The notes: generated from the letters alone by a model not told the origin. Positions 46,563-55,523 are shown, counted from the first letter of the stretch. The stretch is 64,000 bases of DNA from Microbacterium sp. H1-D42 (GCF_022637555.1 NZ_CP093342.1:2542001-2606000); one strand, 5' to 3'. Numbers and translations: made by a program.

Positions 46563-47750
46563 ATGACGGACGCTTTTCTCGTCGGCGGTGCCCGCACCGC
46601 GGTGGGCCGCTACGGCGGTGCCCTCTCAGGTGTGCGTGCCGATGATCTCGCGGCGCTGGTCGTGCGGGCGGCGGTGGACCGCGCCGGCATCCCTGAGGAC
46701 GCCATTGATGACGTGATCCTGGGCTCCGCCAACCAGGCCGGTGAGGACAACCGCAATGTCGCGCGGATGGCCGCGCTGCTGGCTGGACTGCCCGATGAGA
46801 TTCCCGGCATCACCGTGAACCGGCTGTGCGCGTCGGGAATGTCGGCGATCGCGATGGCCGCGCAGGCGATCCGCGCGGGTGACGCCGATCTGATGGTCGC
46901 CGGTGGCGTCGAGTCGATGACCCGCGCGCCCTGGGTGCAGGCCAAACCCGACCGCGCGTGGGGGAAGCCCGGCGCGGCGTTCGACACGGCGATCGGGTGG
47001 CGATTCACCAACCCGAGATTCCTCGAGCGCGACAAGGCGACGTACTCGATGCCTGAGACGGCCGAAGAGGTCGCGCGTCGGGACGGCATCACGCGAGAGG
47101 ATGCTGACGCCTTCGCCCTGGCGAGTCAGCAGAAGGCTGTCGCGGCGGTGGATGCTGGGCGCTTCGCCGACGAGATCGTCGCCGTGCCCACGCGGGCAGG
47201 TGACTTCGCCGTCGATGAGGGGCCACGGCGCGACACGAGTCTGCAGGCGCTCGCTGCGCTGCGCCCAGTCGTACCGGGCGGGACCGTGGTCACCGCCGGC
47301 AACGCCAGCACCCTCAACGATGGCGCCTCGGCCGTGGTCGTCGCCAGCGGCGAGGCCGTGCGCCGGTACGGTCTGACGCCGCGCGCCCGGATCGTGACGT
47401 CCACGACCGCAGCGCTGGCCCCCGAGATCATGGGCCTTGGCCCGGTGCCGGCCACCGAGAAGGCGCTGAAGCGCAGCGGTCTCGATCTGTCGGCGATCGG
47501 CGCCGTGGAGCTCAACGAGGCGTTCGCGACGCAGTCGCTGGCATCCATCCGCCGCCTCGGCCTCGACCCCGACATCGTCAACCGCGACGGCGGGGCGATC
47601 GCCCTCGGCCACCCGCTCGGCTCCAGCGGCAGCCGCATCGTGATCACCCTGATGGGCCGCATGGAGCGCGAGAACGCCGGTCTCGGCCTGGCATCCATGT
47701 GCGTGGGCGTCGGCCAGGGCACGGCCATGATCCTGGAGCGGGTGGCATGA
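46563..47750 (+). CDS. paaJ: Beta-ketoadipyl-CoA-type thiolase
   Basis: The 395-residue thiolase performs the thiolytic steps at the end of phenylacetate breakdown (3-oxo-5,6-didehydrosuberyl-CoA and 3-oxoadipyl-CoA). The acylated cysteine is in NRLCASGMSAIAMAAQ. NEAFA, the histidine in GGAIALGHPLGSSGSR and the second catalytic cysteine in ASMCVGVGQG are all present. The start at 46563 follows GGAGATGGAAAC. The longer frame from 46485 would run through the operator. Assignment to PaaJ rather than a generic acetyl-CoA acetyltransferase rests on its position at the head of the paa genes. Confidence 0.88.
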   Translation: MTDAFLVGGARTAVGRYGGALSGVRADDLAALVVRAAVDRAGIPEDAIDDVILGSANQAGEDNRNVARMAALLAGLPDEIPGITVNRLCASGMSAIAMAAQAIRAGDADLMVAGGVESMTRAPWVQAKPDRAWGKPGAAFDTAIGWRFTNPRFLERDKATYSMPETAEEVARRDGITREDADAFALASQQKAVAAVDAGRFADEIVAVPTRAGDFAVDEGPRRDTSLQALAALRPVVPGGTVVTAGNASTLNDGASAVVVASGEAVRRYGLTPRARIVTSTTAALAPEIMGLGPVPATEKALKRSGLDLSAIGAVELNEAFATQSLASIRRLGLDPDIVNRDGGAIALGHPLGSSGSRIVITLMGRMERENAGLGLASMCVGVGQGTAMILERVA

Positions 47751-47902
47751 GCGCCGCCCCAGACCCTCGCCCGAGCGCCACTCCGGTCGCAATTTCTCCC
47801 GCCGTCTCGGCGCGCAGCACTGTTCCGGTCGCAATTTCTCCCGCTCAGCAGGCTGCGAAGCGGGAGAAATTGCGACCGGAACGACAGGTGGTGGGCGCAT
47901 GA
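47747..47902 (+). CDS. 51-codon ORF made of a palindromic repeat, coupled to both neighbours
   Basis: ATG overlaps the paaJ stop (ATGA, 47747-47750), and the ORF's own TGA overlaps the paaF ATG (47899-47902). It is therefore coupled on both sides exactly like a real operon gene. The product contains PVAISPA twice and then EKLRPER, which is the same DNA read on the opposite arm of the palindrome. No protein family is recognised and composition is low-complexity. Whether the peptide is made or useful is unknown. It may simply keep ribosomes moving across the inserted repeat. Confidence 0.45.
   Translation: MSAAPDPRPSATPVAISPAVSARSTVPVAISPAQQAAKREKLRPERQVVGA
47782..47882. repeat. Palindromic repeat element between paaJ and paaF
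   Basis: The unit TCCGGTCGCAATTTCTCCCG occurs at 47782-47801 and again from 47824, followed by an inverted copy. The second and inverted copies form a perfect 24-bp stem (47822-47845 with 47859-47882) around a 13-base loop. The AT-rich centre (GCAATTTCTCC) is unlike its surroundings. The layout suggests an interspersed REP/RAYT-like or MITE-like element. Confidence 0.9.
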
Positions 47903-48639
47903 CCTCACCGCTGCTCATCGAGCGCCGGGCCGATCGGGTCATCGCGACGCTGAACCGGCCCGAGAAGCGCAACGCGATCGATCAGCACACGATCGACGCC
48001 CTGCACGCCCTGTGCGCCGAGCTCGAGGCCGAGCCGCGCACGCTGATCCTCGCGGGCAGCGAGCAGGTCTTCGCCGCCGGTGCCGACATCGCCCAGCTGC
48101 GCGAGCGGCGAGCCGACGATGCCCGAAACGCCATCAACGCCAGCGCGTTCATCCGCATCCATGAGCTGCCGATGCCGGTGATCGCAGCCGTCAGCGGCTA
48201 TGCCCTCGGAGGCGGCGCCGAACTCGCGTATGCCGCAGACCTGCGCATCGCCGCGCCGACGCTGAAGATCGGCAACCCCGAGACCGGGCTCGGCATCATG
48301 GCGGCGGCCGGGGCGACCTGGCGCCTGCCCGAGATCGTCGGCCACGCACGCGCGAGCGAGCTGCTGCTCACCGGACGGGTGCTCGGCGCAGACGAGGCAC
48401 TGGCCTGGGGGCTCATCTCGGGCATCCACCCCGCCGAGGAACTGCTCGATGCCGCCCACGCGATGGCCGACCGCATCGCCGCGAACGACCCACTCGCGAC
48501 ACAGCACACCAAGCGGGCGCTGCGCGCGCCCCGACACGAGCACCCCGACATCGAGCGCGAGCTGCAGGCCGAGCTGTTCGAGAGCACCGAGAAGATGCGC
48601 CGGATGACCGAGTTCCTCGAGCGGAAGGCCCAGCGATGA
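47899..48639 (+). CDS. paaF: Enoyl-CoA hydratase/isomerase of the phenylacetate pathway
   Basis: The 246-residue crotonase-fold protein has the first oxyanion region AGSEQVFAAGADIAQLRERRADDARN and the second in AVSGYALGGGAELAYAADLRIA. The catalytic glutamates expected of a hydratase lie in the ALGGGAEL and GNPETGLGI stretches. It most likely hydrates 2,3-dehydroadipyl-CoA in the beta-oxidation part of the pathway. It is translationally coupled to the preceding 51-codon ORF, and its stop overlaps paaH (ATGA). Confidence 0.88.
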   Translation: MTSPLLIERRADRVIATLNRPEKRNAIDQHTIDALHALCAELEAEPRTLILAGSEQVFAAGADIAQLRERRADDARNAINASAFIRIHELPMPVIAAVSGYALGGGAELAYAADLRIAAPTLKIGNPETGLGIMAAAGATWRLPEIVGHARASELLLTGRVLGADEALAWGLISGIHPAEELLDAAHAMADRIAANDPLATQHTKRALRAPRHEHPDIERELQAELFESTEKMRRMTEFLERKAQR

Positions 48640-49487
48640 GCGAGCACGTGGGCGTCCTCGGCGGTGGGCGGATGGGCGCCGGCATCGCGCACTCGTTCCT
48701 GCTCGCAGGCGCCAGGGTGTCGGTCGTGGAGCGTGACGACGCGAGCGTGGATGCTGCCGTGGCGCGCATCGGCGACAGCATCCGACGCTCCGCCGAGCGC
48801 GACCCGGATCTCGACCCCGATGAGACCGCCTCGCGGCTGCGCGTCGGCATCGATGTCGGCCTGTTCGCGGATGCGAATCTGGTGATCGAAGCCGTCCCCG
48901 AGGACCGCGGGCTGAAGCAGGAGGCCCTCGCGCGCGTCGACGCCGTGCTCGGAGAAGCTGCGGTGCTGGCATCCAACACCTCGTCGATCTCGATCGACGA
49001 CCTCGCCGCGACGTTGCGCGACCCGGCGCGCTTCCTCGGGCTGCACTTCTTCAACCCGGTGCCCGCGTCGGCGCTGGTAGAGATCGTGCGCGGCTCCGCC
49101 ACCGCCCCCAGTGTCATCGAGGCGGCGCGCTGGTGGGTGCAGTCGCTGAATAAGACGCCGATCGTCGTCCGCGACTCCCCCGGCTTCGCGTCGTCGCGAC
49201 TGGGAGTGATGCTCGGGCTCGAGGCGATCCGGATGCTGGAAGAGAGCGTCGCCTCCGCGGAAGACATCGACACGGCCATGACGCTCGGGTACCGGCATCC
49301 GATAGGCCCGCTGCGCACGACCGACATCGTCGGACTCGATGTGCGACTCGGCATCGCCGAAGAGCTCGCCCGAGAGCTGGGCGACCGCTTCGCCCCGCCG
49401 GAGCTGCTGCGCACGATGGTCGCCGAGGGCAGACTGGGTCGCAAGTCCGGCGAAGGCTTCTACAACTGGAACGAGGAACGATCATGA
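48636..49487 (+). CDS. paaH: 3-hydroxyacyl-CoA dehydrogenase
   Basis: The 283-residue NAD-dependent enzyme oxidises 3-hydroxyadipyl-CoA. It has a Rossmann start VGVLGGGRMGAGIAHSFLLAGARVSVVERDD, an ASNTSSISIDDLAATLRDPARFLGLHFFNPVP motif with the catalytic histidine, and the C-terminal domain with LGYRHPIGPLRTTDIVGLDV and GRLGRKSGEGFYNW. It is the short single-domain form rather than the 500-residue E. coli PaaH, and one copy is present. The start and stop overlap its neighbours by four bases. Confidence 0.92.
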   Translation: MSEHVGVLGGGRMGAGIAHSFLLAGARVSVVERDDASVDAAVARIGDSIRRSAERDPDLDPDETASRLRVGIDVGLFADANLVIEAVPEDRGLKQEALARVDAVLGEAAVLASNTSSISIDDLAATLRDPARFLGLHFFNPVPASALVEIVRGSATAPSVIEAARWWVQSLNKTPIVVRDSPGFASSRLGVMLGLEAIRMLEESVASAEDIDTAMTLGYRHPIGPLRTTDIVGLDVRLGIAEELARELGDRFAPPELLRTMVAEGRLGRKSGEGFYNWNEERS

Positions 49488-51586
49488 CCGAGATCCTGCC
49501 CAGCTACGTTCAGGGCGAGTGGTGGACGCCGGCCTCTGCCGAGGGCGCGACCCCGGTGCGCGACGCCTCCACCGGCGAGGTCATCACCCACGTCTCGACG
49601 CAGGGCCTCGACCTGGCCGCCGCACTCGAGTACGCGCGCACCACCGGCCACGAAAGCCTCGCCGCGCTCACCTTCCACCAGCGCGCGCTGCTGCTCAAGC
49701 AGTTCGCGCTCACCCTCACCGAGCGCAAGGCCGAGCTGTACGCGATCTCGGCCCGCACCGGCGCGACCAAGGCCGATTCGTGGGTCGACATCGACGGCGG
49801 GATCGGCGTGCTGTTCGCGTACTCCGGCAAGGGGCGCCGCGAGCTGCCGAACAGCCACGTGTACGTCGACGGCCCTGTGGAGCCGCTGTCGAAGGACGGC
49901 TCCTTCCTCGGCCGCCACATCTACACGACCCTGCCCGGCGTGGCCGTGCAGATCAATGCGTTCAACTTTCCGGTCTGGGGTTCGCTCGAGAAGTTCGCGC
50001 CGGCGTTCCTCGCCGGCATGCCGACACTCGTCAAACCCGCGACCCCCACCGGCTACCTCGCCGAGGCGATGGTGCGCATCCTCGTCGAGTCGGGGCTGCT
50101 GCCGGCCGGGTCGCTGCAGCTGGTCAGCGGCAGCGTGCCCACACTCTTCGACCACCTGCGCCTTGGCGATCTGGTCGGCTTCACCGGCAGCGCCTCGACA
50201 GCCGAGAGTCTGCGTAGCAGGCCAGCTGTGCAGACTGGCGGCGTGCGCTTCACCGCAGAGACCGACTCGATCAATGCATCCGTTCTCGGTACCGATGCCG
50301 TCGAGGGAACACCCGAGTTCGACGCGTACGTGCGCCAACTCGTCGTCGAGATGACCACCAAGGCCGGGCAGAAGTGCACCGCGATCCGCCGGGCGATCGT
50401 GCCGGCGGCGTCGGCCGACGCCGTGATCGACGCCGTGCGCGCCAGGCTCGACGCGAAGACCGTGATCGGCGACCCCCGCGCCGAGGGCGTGACGATGGGA
50501 CCGCTCGCCTCGACGGCGCAGCGCGATGAGGTGCAGCGGCAGGTGCAGAAGCTCGTCGACGGCGGCGGCCGGATAGTGATCGGCTCGACCGACGCACCCT
50601 CGGTGCGCCACCAGGACGGCACCACCGGTGCTGCGCCCGAAGGCGCGTTCGTCTCGCCCGTGCTGCTGCGCTTCGACGACGCCGATGCCGACGCCGTGAA
50701 CTCCGTCGAGGCGTTCGGCCCCGTGTCGTCTCTGATCACCTACGACACCGTCGCGCAGGCATCCGACATCGTCGCGCGCGGCGGCGGCTCGCTCGTCACC
50801 AGCATCGCCACCCACGACCCGGCGCAGGCGGTCGCCCTCGCGACGCGCATCGCGCCGTTCAACGGTCGGATGCTGCTGCTCGACCGCGACGGCGCCCGAG
50901 CCTCCACCGGGCACGGCTCGCCGATGCCAGGACTCGTGCACGGCGGGCCCGGTCGCGCCGGCGGCGGTGAGGAGCTCGGCGGCATCCGCGCCGTGCTGCA
51001 CCACATGCAGCGCACGGCCGTGCAGGGCTCCCCCGACATGCTCACCGCACTGACCGGCATCTGGCATGCGGGTGCCGCCGCGCACGCGGGCGAGCGGCAT
51101 CCGTTCCGCAAGTCGCTCGCCGAGCTGCGCATCGGCGACCAGATCACATCGGATGCCCGTGAGGTGACACTCGACGACATCGAGACCTTCGCGCACTTCA
51201 CCGGCGACACGTTCTATGCGCACATGGACGAGGAGTCCGCTGCGGCGAATCCGTTCTTCCCCGGCCGCGTCGCACACGGGTACCTGCTGGTGTCCTGGGC
51301 CGCCGGCCTGTTCGTCGATCCAGAGCCGGGGCCCGTGCTCGCCAACTATGGCCTCGAGAATCTGCGGTTCATCACTCCGGTCTCGCCTGGCGACAGCATC
51401 CGCGTCGATCTGACGGCCAAGCAGATCACCCCGCGAGAGACCGACGAGTACGGCGAGGTGCGCTGGGATGCCGTGATCCGCAACCAGAACGACGAGATCG
51501 TCGCGACCTACGACGTGCTCACGCTGGTGAGCAAGGAGCCCGTCCCGTCGCCCGGCGAGCCGCAGTCAGAAGCCGTGAGCGCATGA
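49484..51586 (+). CDS. paaZ: Bifunctional oxepin-CoA hydrolase/aldehyde dehydrogenase PaaZ
   Basis: The 700-residue protein opens the oxepin-CoA ring and oxidises the resulting semialdehyde. The N-terminal NADP aldehyde dehydrogenase domain (about residues 1-525) has AVQINAFNFPVWGSLEKFAPAFLAG, GFTGSASTAESL and the catalytic cysteine C298 in TTKAGQKCTAI. The C-terminal MaoC (R-hydratase) domain starts around residue 545 and contains ITLDDIE-like VTLDDIETFAHFTGDTFYAH and FFPGRVAHGYLLVSWAAG. Both parts are full length. It is coupled to paaH before it and paaI after it. Confidence 0.95.
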   Translation: MTEILPSYVQGEWWTPASAEGATPVRDASTGEVITHVSTQGLDLAAALEYARTTGHESLAALTFHQRALLLKQFALTLTERKAELYAISARTGATKADSWVDIDGGIGVLFAYSGKGRRELPNSHVYVDGPVEPLSKDGSFLGRHIYTTLPGVAVQINAFNFPVWGSLEKFAPAFLAGMPTLVKPATPTGYLAEAMVRILVESGLLPAGSLQLVSGSVPTLFDHLRLGDLVGFTGSASTAESLRSRPAVQTGGVRFTAETDSINASVLGTDAVEGTPEFDAYVRQLVVEMTTKAGQKCTAIRRAIVPAASADAVIDAVRARLDAKTVIGDPRAEGVTMGPLASTAQRDEVQRQVQKLVDGGGRIVIGSTDAPSVRHQDGTTGAAPEGAFVSPVLLRFDDADADAVNSVEAFGPVSSLITYDTVAQASDIVARGGGSLVTSIATHDPAQAVALATRIAPFNGRMLLLDRDGARASTGHGSPMPGLVHGGPGRAGGGEELGGIRAVLHHMQRTAVQGSPDMLTALTGIWHAGAAAHAGERHPFRKSLAELRIGDQITSDAREVTLDDIETFAHFTGDTFYAHMDEESAAANPFFPGRVAHGYLLVSWAAGLFVDPEPGPVLANYGLENLRFITPVSPGDSIRVDLTAKQITPRETDEYGEVRWDAVIRNQNDEIVATYDVLTLVSKEPVPSPGEPQSEAVSA

Positions 51587-51972
51587 GGCCGATGATGCAG
51601 CGCGACGCCGCCTCGGCGATGCTCGGCATGCAGGTCGATGCCGATGAGCCGGGGCGCGCCATCGTGTCGATGACGGTGCGCGACGACATGCTCAACGGCT
51701 TCGCGATCACCCACGGCGGGCTCGTGTTCGCGCTCGCCGACACCGCCTTCGCGATCGCCTGCAACGAGGACGAGCGCGTCACCGTGGCATCCGGCGCCGA
51801 CATCACGTTCCTGAAATCCACGCATGCAGGTCAGGTGCTCACGGCCACCGCCGTGCGCCGCATCGTCAGCGGCCGAAACGGGCTGTATGACGTGACCGTG
51901 CGCGATGAGGCCGGCGACGTCGTCGCGGAGTTCCGCGGACGCTCGATCACCACCAATCGCTCCGTGCAATAG
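51583..51972 (+). CDS. paaI: Hydroxyphenylacetyl-CoA-type thioesterase PaaI
   Basis: The 129-residue hot-dog thioesterase has the PaaI sequence LNGFAITHGGLVFALADTAFAIACN with the active-site aspartate, and ASGADITFLKSTHAGQVLTA. In the pathway it salvages CoA from dead-end aryl-CoA esters. The ATG at 51583 overlaps the paaZ stop. A second ATG three codons on (51592) is also possible. The stop is 39 bases before paaK. Confidence 0.92.
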   Translation: MRPMMQRDAASAMLGMQVDADEPGRAIVSMTVRDDMLNGFAITHGGLVFALADTAFAIACNEDERVTVASGADITFLKSTHAGQVLTATAVRRIVSGRNGLYDVTVRDEAGDVVAEFRGRSITTNRSVQ

Positions 51973-52011
51973 CCCTTCACCCACGCACCCGAACCGACCC
52001 CCGGAGAACCG

Positions 52012-53313
52012 ATGTCGACGAAGACCGGACCCGAATCCTCCACGCTGGACGCCGCAGAGCGCCTGACCCGACCCGAGCTGGAGGCGCTGCAGCTCGAACG
52101 ACTGCAGTGGACCGTGCGGCACGCGTACCAGAACGTGCCGCACTACACGCGCACGCTCGATGAGGCAGGTGTCTCACCAGACGACATCCGCTCGCTCGAC
52201 GACGTGCGACTTCTGCCGTTCACCACCAAGGAGGACCTGCGCGCGAACTACCCATTCGGCATGTTCGCCGTGCCGATGGAGCAGGTGCGCCGCGTGCACG
52301 CCTCATCGGGCACGACCGGGCGGCCGACGGTGGTCGGCTACACCGAGAACGACCTGTCGAACTGGGCAGACCTCGTCGCCCGCTCGCTGCGCGCCTCTGG
52401 CATCCGCCCCGGCATGAAGGTGCACAATGCCTACGGCTACGGGCTCTTCACCGGCGGGCTCGGCGCGCACGCCGGCATCGAACGGCTCGGCGCGGTCGTG
52501 ATCCCGATGTCGGGCGGGCAGACCGCGCGGCAGGTGCAGCTGATCCAGGACTTCGAACCGGATGCCATTCTCTGCACGCCCAGCTACCTGCTGACGATCG
52601 CCGACGCCATGGAGGCCGCCGGCATCGACCCGGCATCGACGTCGCTGAAGATCGCGGTGCTGGGTGCCGAGCCGTGGACGAACGAGATGCGAGGGGAACT
52701 CGAGCGTCGCATGGGAATCGACGCGCTCGACATCTACGGACTCAGCGAGGTGATGGGCCCTGGCGTCGGCAACGAGTGCGTCGAGACGAAGGACGGCCCG
52801 CACATCTGGGAGGACCATTTCCTGCCGGAGGTGGTGGATGCTGACGGACAGCCGGTTGCGGACGGCGAAGTCGGCGAGTTGGTGTTCACCTCGCTCACCA
52901 AGGAGGCCTTCCCGGTGCTGCGGTACCGCACCCGCGACCTCACGCGGCTGCTGCCTGGCACGGCGCGGCCCGCGATGAGGCGGATGGAGAAGGTGACAGG
53001 ACGCAACGACGACCTGATCATCCTGCGCGGTGTGAACATCTTCCCCACCCAGATCGAGGAGCTGGTACTCGGCATCGAGCAGCTCACCCCGCACTTCGTG
53101 ATCGAGCTGACCCACCAAGGGGCGATGGATGCCATGACCGTGCGCATCGAGCGAGACCCGCACCTGCCAGCGGAGGTCTGCGAGGCCGCGACGGTCGTGC
53201 TGGCGCAGCGGATCAAGACGCACATCGGCTCGACCGTCGCCGTGCACCTGGAGGAACCGGGCGCGCTGCCGCGCAGCGAGGGCAAGTACAAGCGGGTGTA
53301 CGACCTGCGGTGA
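52012..53313 (+). CDS. paaK: Phenylacetate-CoA ligase
   Basis: The 433-residue adenylate-forming enzyme activates phenylacetate with ATP and CoA, the entry step of the pathway. It has the AMP-binding signature HASSGTTGRPTVVGYT, the YGYGLFTGGLGAHAG substrate region, DIYGLSEVMGPGVGNEC and the hinge and C-terminal domain (GRNDDLIILRGVNIFPTQIE, RSEGKYKRV with the catalytic lysine region). Length agrees with the family (about 430-440). GGAGA precedes the ATG. It is the last gene of the first paa block, and the DNA after it falls in GC content. Confidence 0.96.
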   Translation: MSTKTGPESSTLDAAERLTRPELEALQLERLQWTVRHAYQNVPHYTRTLDEAGVSPDDIRSLDDVRLLPFTTKEDLRANYPFGMFAVPMEQVRRVHASSGTTGRPTVVGYTENDLSNWADLVARSLRASGIRPGMKVHNAYGYGLFTGGLGAHAGIERLGAVVIPMSGGQTARQVQLIQDFEPDAILCTPSYLLTIADAMEAAGIDPASTSLKIAVLGAEPWTNEMRGELERRMGIDALDIYGLSEVMGPGVGNECVETKDGPHIWEDHFLPEVVDADGQPVADGEVGELVFTSLTKEAFPVLRYRTRDLTRLLPGTARPAMRRMEKVTGRNDDLIILRGVNIFPTQIEELVLGIEQLTPHFVIELTHQGAMDAMTVRIERDPHLPAEVCEAATVVLAQRIKTHIGSTVAVHLEEPGALPRSEGKYKRVYDLR

Positions 53314-53536
53314 CACCGCCACGAGAGTAGTTTGACCGCCTGATCGGGACTACGGGCGTGCGGGGCAGATCACCGTTGCGTGACCACCTTCTGATGACGA
53401 TCATGTTCGGCAGGTTGAGTACTGTTCCGAGATGCTGCCTGGAGGCTCAGCCGGGGAGAGCATGCCCGGCTGTTTGCCCGCCACCACAGAGGTCGACGGC
53501 GTTGTGGCTCCGGTCTGACTTGTGGAGAATGGGCTG

Positions 53537-53941
53537 ATGAACCAACTTTTCGGCGGTGCTGCACTGGTTGCCGCGATCGCGCTCTGCATCGCAGCCGCAG
53601 TCGGTAGATGGCTGCCACCGAGAGCCGTCCCGGAATACTCGGCCGCACTCGTAGTCTGGTGTCTCCAATTGTTCGTGTCGATGGCAGCCGTCTTCTGGGT
53701 CGGGTTCCTCGGAATCTCTACCCCGCATTGCTCCCCGAACTGCGAGTGGGATCTTCTGGGCAACAATTTCCAAGGATTCATGATCGCTTCCGCGCTGATC
53801 CAACTCGCCAGCATCGTGGTCATCGTCTTGTTGCGCGATCGGCAAAGAGTCTGGGTAGTCCCACTTGCTTCGATAGTTCTCGTCATCGTGTTGTGCGGTG
53901 CCTCATCCGTCATCGCCTACAAAGCGATGCTGTTCTTCTGA
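53537..53941 (+). CDS. Four-helix membrane protein, orphan
   Basis: The 134-residue protein has four hydrophobic segments (GGAALVAAIALCIAAAVG, YSAALVVWCLQLFVSMAAVFWVGFLG, FMIASALIQLASIVVIVLL and VVPLASIVLVIVLCGASSVIAY). An extracytoplasmic-looking loop has two cysteines (THCSPNC). I recognise no family. Start 53537 is chosen because GAGAAT ends 7 bases upstream, and an in-frame GTG at 53522 would add five residues. Codon usage is less GC-biased than the paa genes. A hand count of bases 53881-53940 gives 33 G or C in 60, against 42 in 60 at 52501-52560. Confidence 0.7.
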   Translation: MNQLFGGAALVAAIALCIAAAVGRWLPPRAVPEYSAALVVWCLQLFVSMAAVFWVGFLGISTPHCSPNCEWDLLGNNFQGFMIASALIQLASIVVIVLLRDRQRVWVVPLASIVLVIVLCGASSVIAYKAMLFF

Positions 53942-54092
53942 GCCGTCCCAGCGCGCATGACGGGTGGCAGGCCAGACGAAGAGCCTCGGCGTCACATCAC
54001 GCGCAACGCCGGGTGGCGGGCATCGACGCAGTCACCTACGTTGAAACGCAGGTGGGTCAACACCGAGGCCGAGTTCTACTGATCGGAGATCA

Positions 54093-54569
54093 ATGAGGTT
54101 TCGCAGGTGTCGGCTCGCTTTCGTCGCCGTCCTTTCCTTGGCTCTCTGCGGGTGCGCTCCCGCGGCTGACCCGGGGAACTCCTCAACGGCGGCTGAAGAC
54201 TTCGTAGAAATGGCCATCTCCGAGACGTGCGCCGAAGAATCCGGACTTCAGTGCATCCTTGTCGCTGGTGACTACGTCATGCGCCCCTCCTCTTTCGAAC
54301 GTGCCGCAGTAGCTGACGCCGCAGCGAGCGACGGTCAGCAGCAGAATGCCGTCGACATCACATTCACCACTGAGGGTGCAGCAGTCTTCAACGACCTCAC
54401 TGGCCAAGCAGCCCAGGCCGGAGCTGAATCCCGTCTTCTCATCAAGTTCGGCGACGAAGTGATTGGTGCAATCGTCGTGATGGAAGCTCTACAAGGCGAC
54501 CAAGTCACCATCGCGGTCCCCTCCGAACACACTCCCCAGGAAGTGCTCGAGCTACTGCACGGCACCTGA
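54093..54569 (+). CDS. Lipoprotein with SecDF P1-head-like domain
   Basis: The 158-residue protein begins with a lipoprotein signal (MRFRRCRLAFVAVLSLALCGC). The mature part has a segment VDITFTTEGAAVFNDLTGQA followed by ESRLLIKFGDEVIGAIVV and a closing VTIAVPSEHTPQEV. This strongly resembles the P1 head subdomain of SecD (the part that grips exported protein), here without the membrane parts. Such stand-alone domains occur in actinobacterial lipoproteins of unknown role. CGGAGAT lies before the ATG. No neighbour explains it. Confidence 0.72.
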   Translation: MRFRRCRLAFVAVLSLALCGCAPAADPGNSSTAAEDFVEMAISETCAEESGLQCILVAGDYVMRPSSFERAAVADAAASDGQQQNAVDITFTTEGAAVFNDLTGQAAQAGAESRLLIKFGDEVIGAIVVMEALQGDQVTIAVPSEHTPQEVLELLHGT

Positions 54570-54818
54570 TGCTTGTCGGAGCTCATGCGAGTTTGACGGG
54601 TTGTCGCCTCGAGCCAGTCAAAGCCCTCGCCGCTTCGCGATTGCGGTGACCGCGTGCGAATGCCGCTCCGGCACTCCCTTCTGGCTCGTGCCACAAACGA
54701 TCGTTTCCTGCGGTCGGGATGTGGACTCGGAAATCCAGCCGCCATCGGTGTTCACAACCGCCAAACGGCGAGGGCTTTCGGTTGCCTCGCGAGCAGTCGA
54801 AGTCGACAAGAGATGCGC

Positions 54819-55190
54819 TTACGCGTCGATCCACACAGTTGCGTTCACGTCAGCCAACCGCTTGAGGGTTGTCGCGGAGATCGTTTCGGCGCCCCGGCCC
54901 AACGTCATGAAGAGACGGACGAACGCCTCGGGATGGTGCAGTGCATCGCGGGGCGTCGATTCTACGAGTTCAAGGAAACTGTTGATCGTGGCGTCGAGTT
55001 TGTCAGCCCGCGATGCCGAGGATGGTTCTTCGAACGTCTCCGTGCCGAGATCATAGAAGAACTCGGCTCCCGGTGCGGGCGAGGGGTGCAGATACTGCAC
55101 GAGGTTTTCGATGGGCGCCGCGGTGCCAATTGTGAAGCTGACGATCACATGGCCGAAATTGTCCGGGTCGACATCTGAATCGTGTGTCAC
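54819..55190 (-). CDS. Small protein, possibly DUF4279-like
   Basis: The 123-residue protein starts VTHDSDVDPDNFGHVIVSFTIG and ends RLFMTLGRGAETISATTLKRLADVNATVWIDA. The order of a beta strand, an acidic middle and a closing helix plus strand with ISATTLKRLADVNA is reminiscent of DUF4279, a family often found as orphan or immunity-type genes. Similarity is only by eye. GTG 55190 is chosen because GAGAAT (55202-55197, minus strand) ends 7 bases upstream. A longer frame up to 55502 has arginine-rich shadow-like content. Confidence 0.5.
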   Translation of the reverse strand: MTHDSDVDPDNFGHVIVSFTIGTAAPIENLVQYLHPSPAPGAEFFYDLGTETFEEPSSASRADKLDATINSFLELVESTPRDALHHPEAFVRLFMTLGRGAETISATTLKRLADVNATVWIDA

Positions 55191-55523
55191 GTGGCGATTC
55201 TCGCACGGCCGCAGTGGACTATCCAGCAATTGAGAAGCCGACAGAACGAGTGCGGCGCGCACGAGAAGACGTTCGGCGACACGACGGCGAGCTACCGAAA
55301 CCGATGGTTTTTGGTGGGACCGTGCCTGGACGCGGAACCGGTCGTCGCTAACGTCGTCTGGAACAAACCTCATGGCAAGTGGGTCCGGCAGACAATCACG
55401 GTCTGGGTCTGTCTCTGTCCATCGATCTGATCGACAGGCGAGGGTGATGCGGCGCGAGCGACCGCCAGTCCATTGGTGGGCGGAAGCTGCCTCAAATCTC
55501 ATGGAACTAGAAGTAGGCAGGAC
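55191..55523. other. Gene-free stretch between two orphan genes
   Basis: This interval holds the -10 hexamer of the DUF4279-like gene at its left end. Otherwise I see no convincing coding sequence, hairpin or repeat. The open frames through it lack ribosome binding sites and have shadow-like composition. Confidence 0.5.

Noticed and set aside
53401..53536. Minus-strand reading frame (GKQPGMLSPAEPPG...) that could be the end of an insertion-sequence transposase
   Set aside because: Only about 35 codons are outside the overlapping gene, no inverted repeats or catalytic residues are visible, and resemblance to transposase C-termini is from memory only.
54570..54818. Small minus-strand ORF at 54618-54809
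   Set aside because: No ribosome binding site or leaderless hexamer at its start and no recognisable motif. Composition does not favour coding.
55191..55502. Extended coding region upstream of the DUF4279-like gene
   Set aside because: Arginine-rich shadow-like sequence without a ribosome binding site, while the leaderless hexamer supports GTG 55190.
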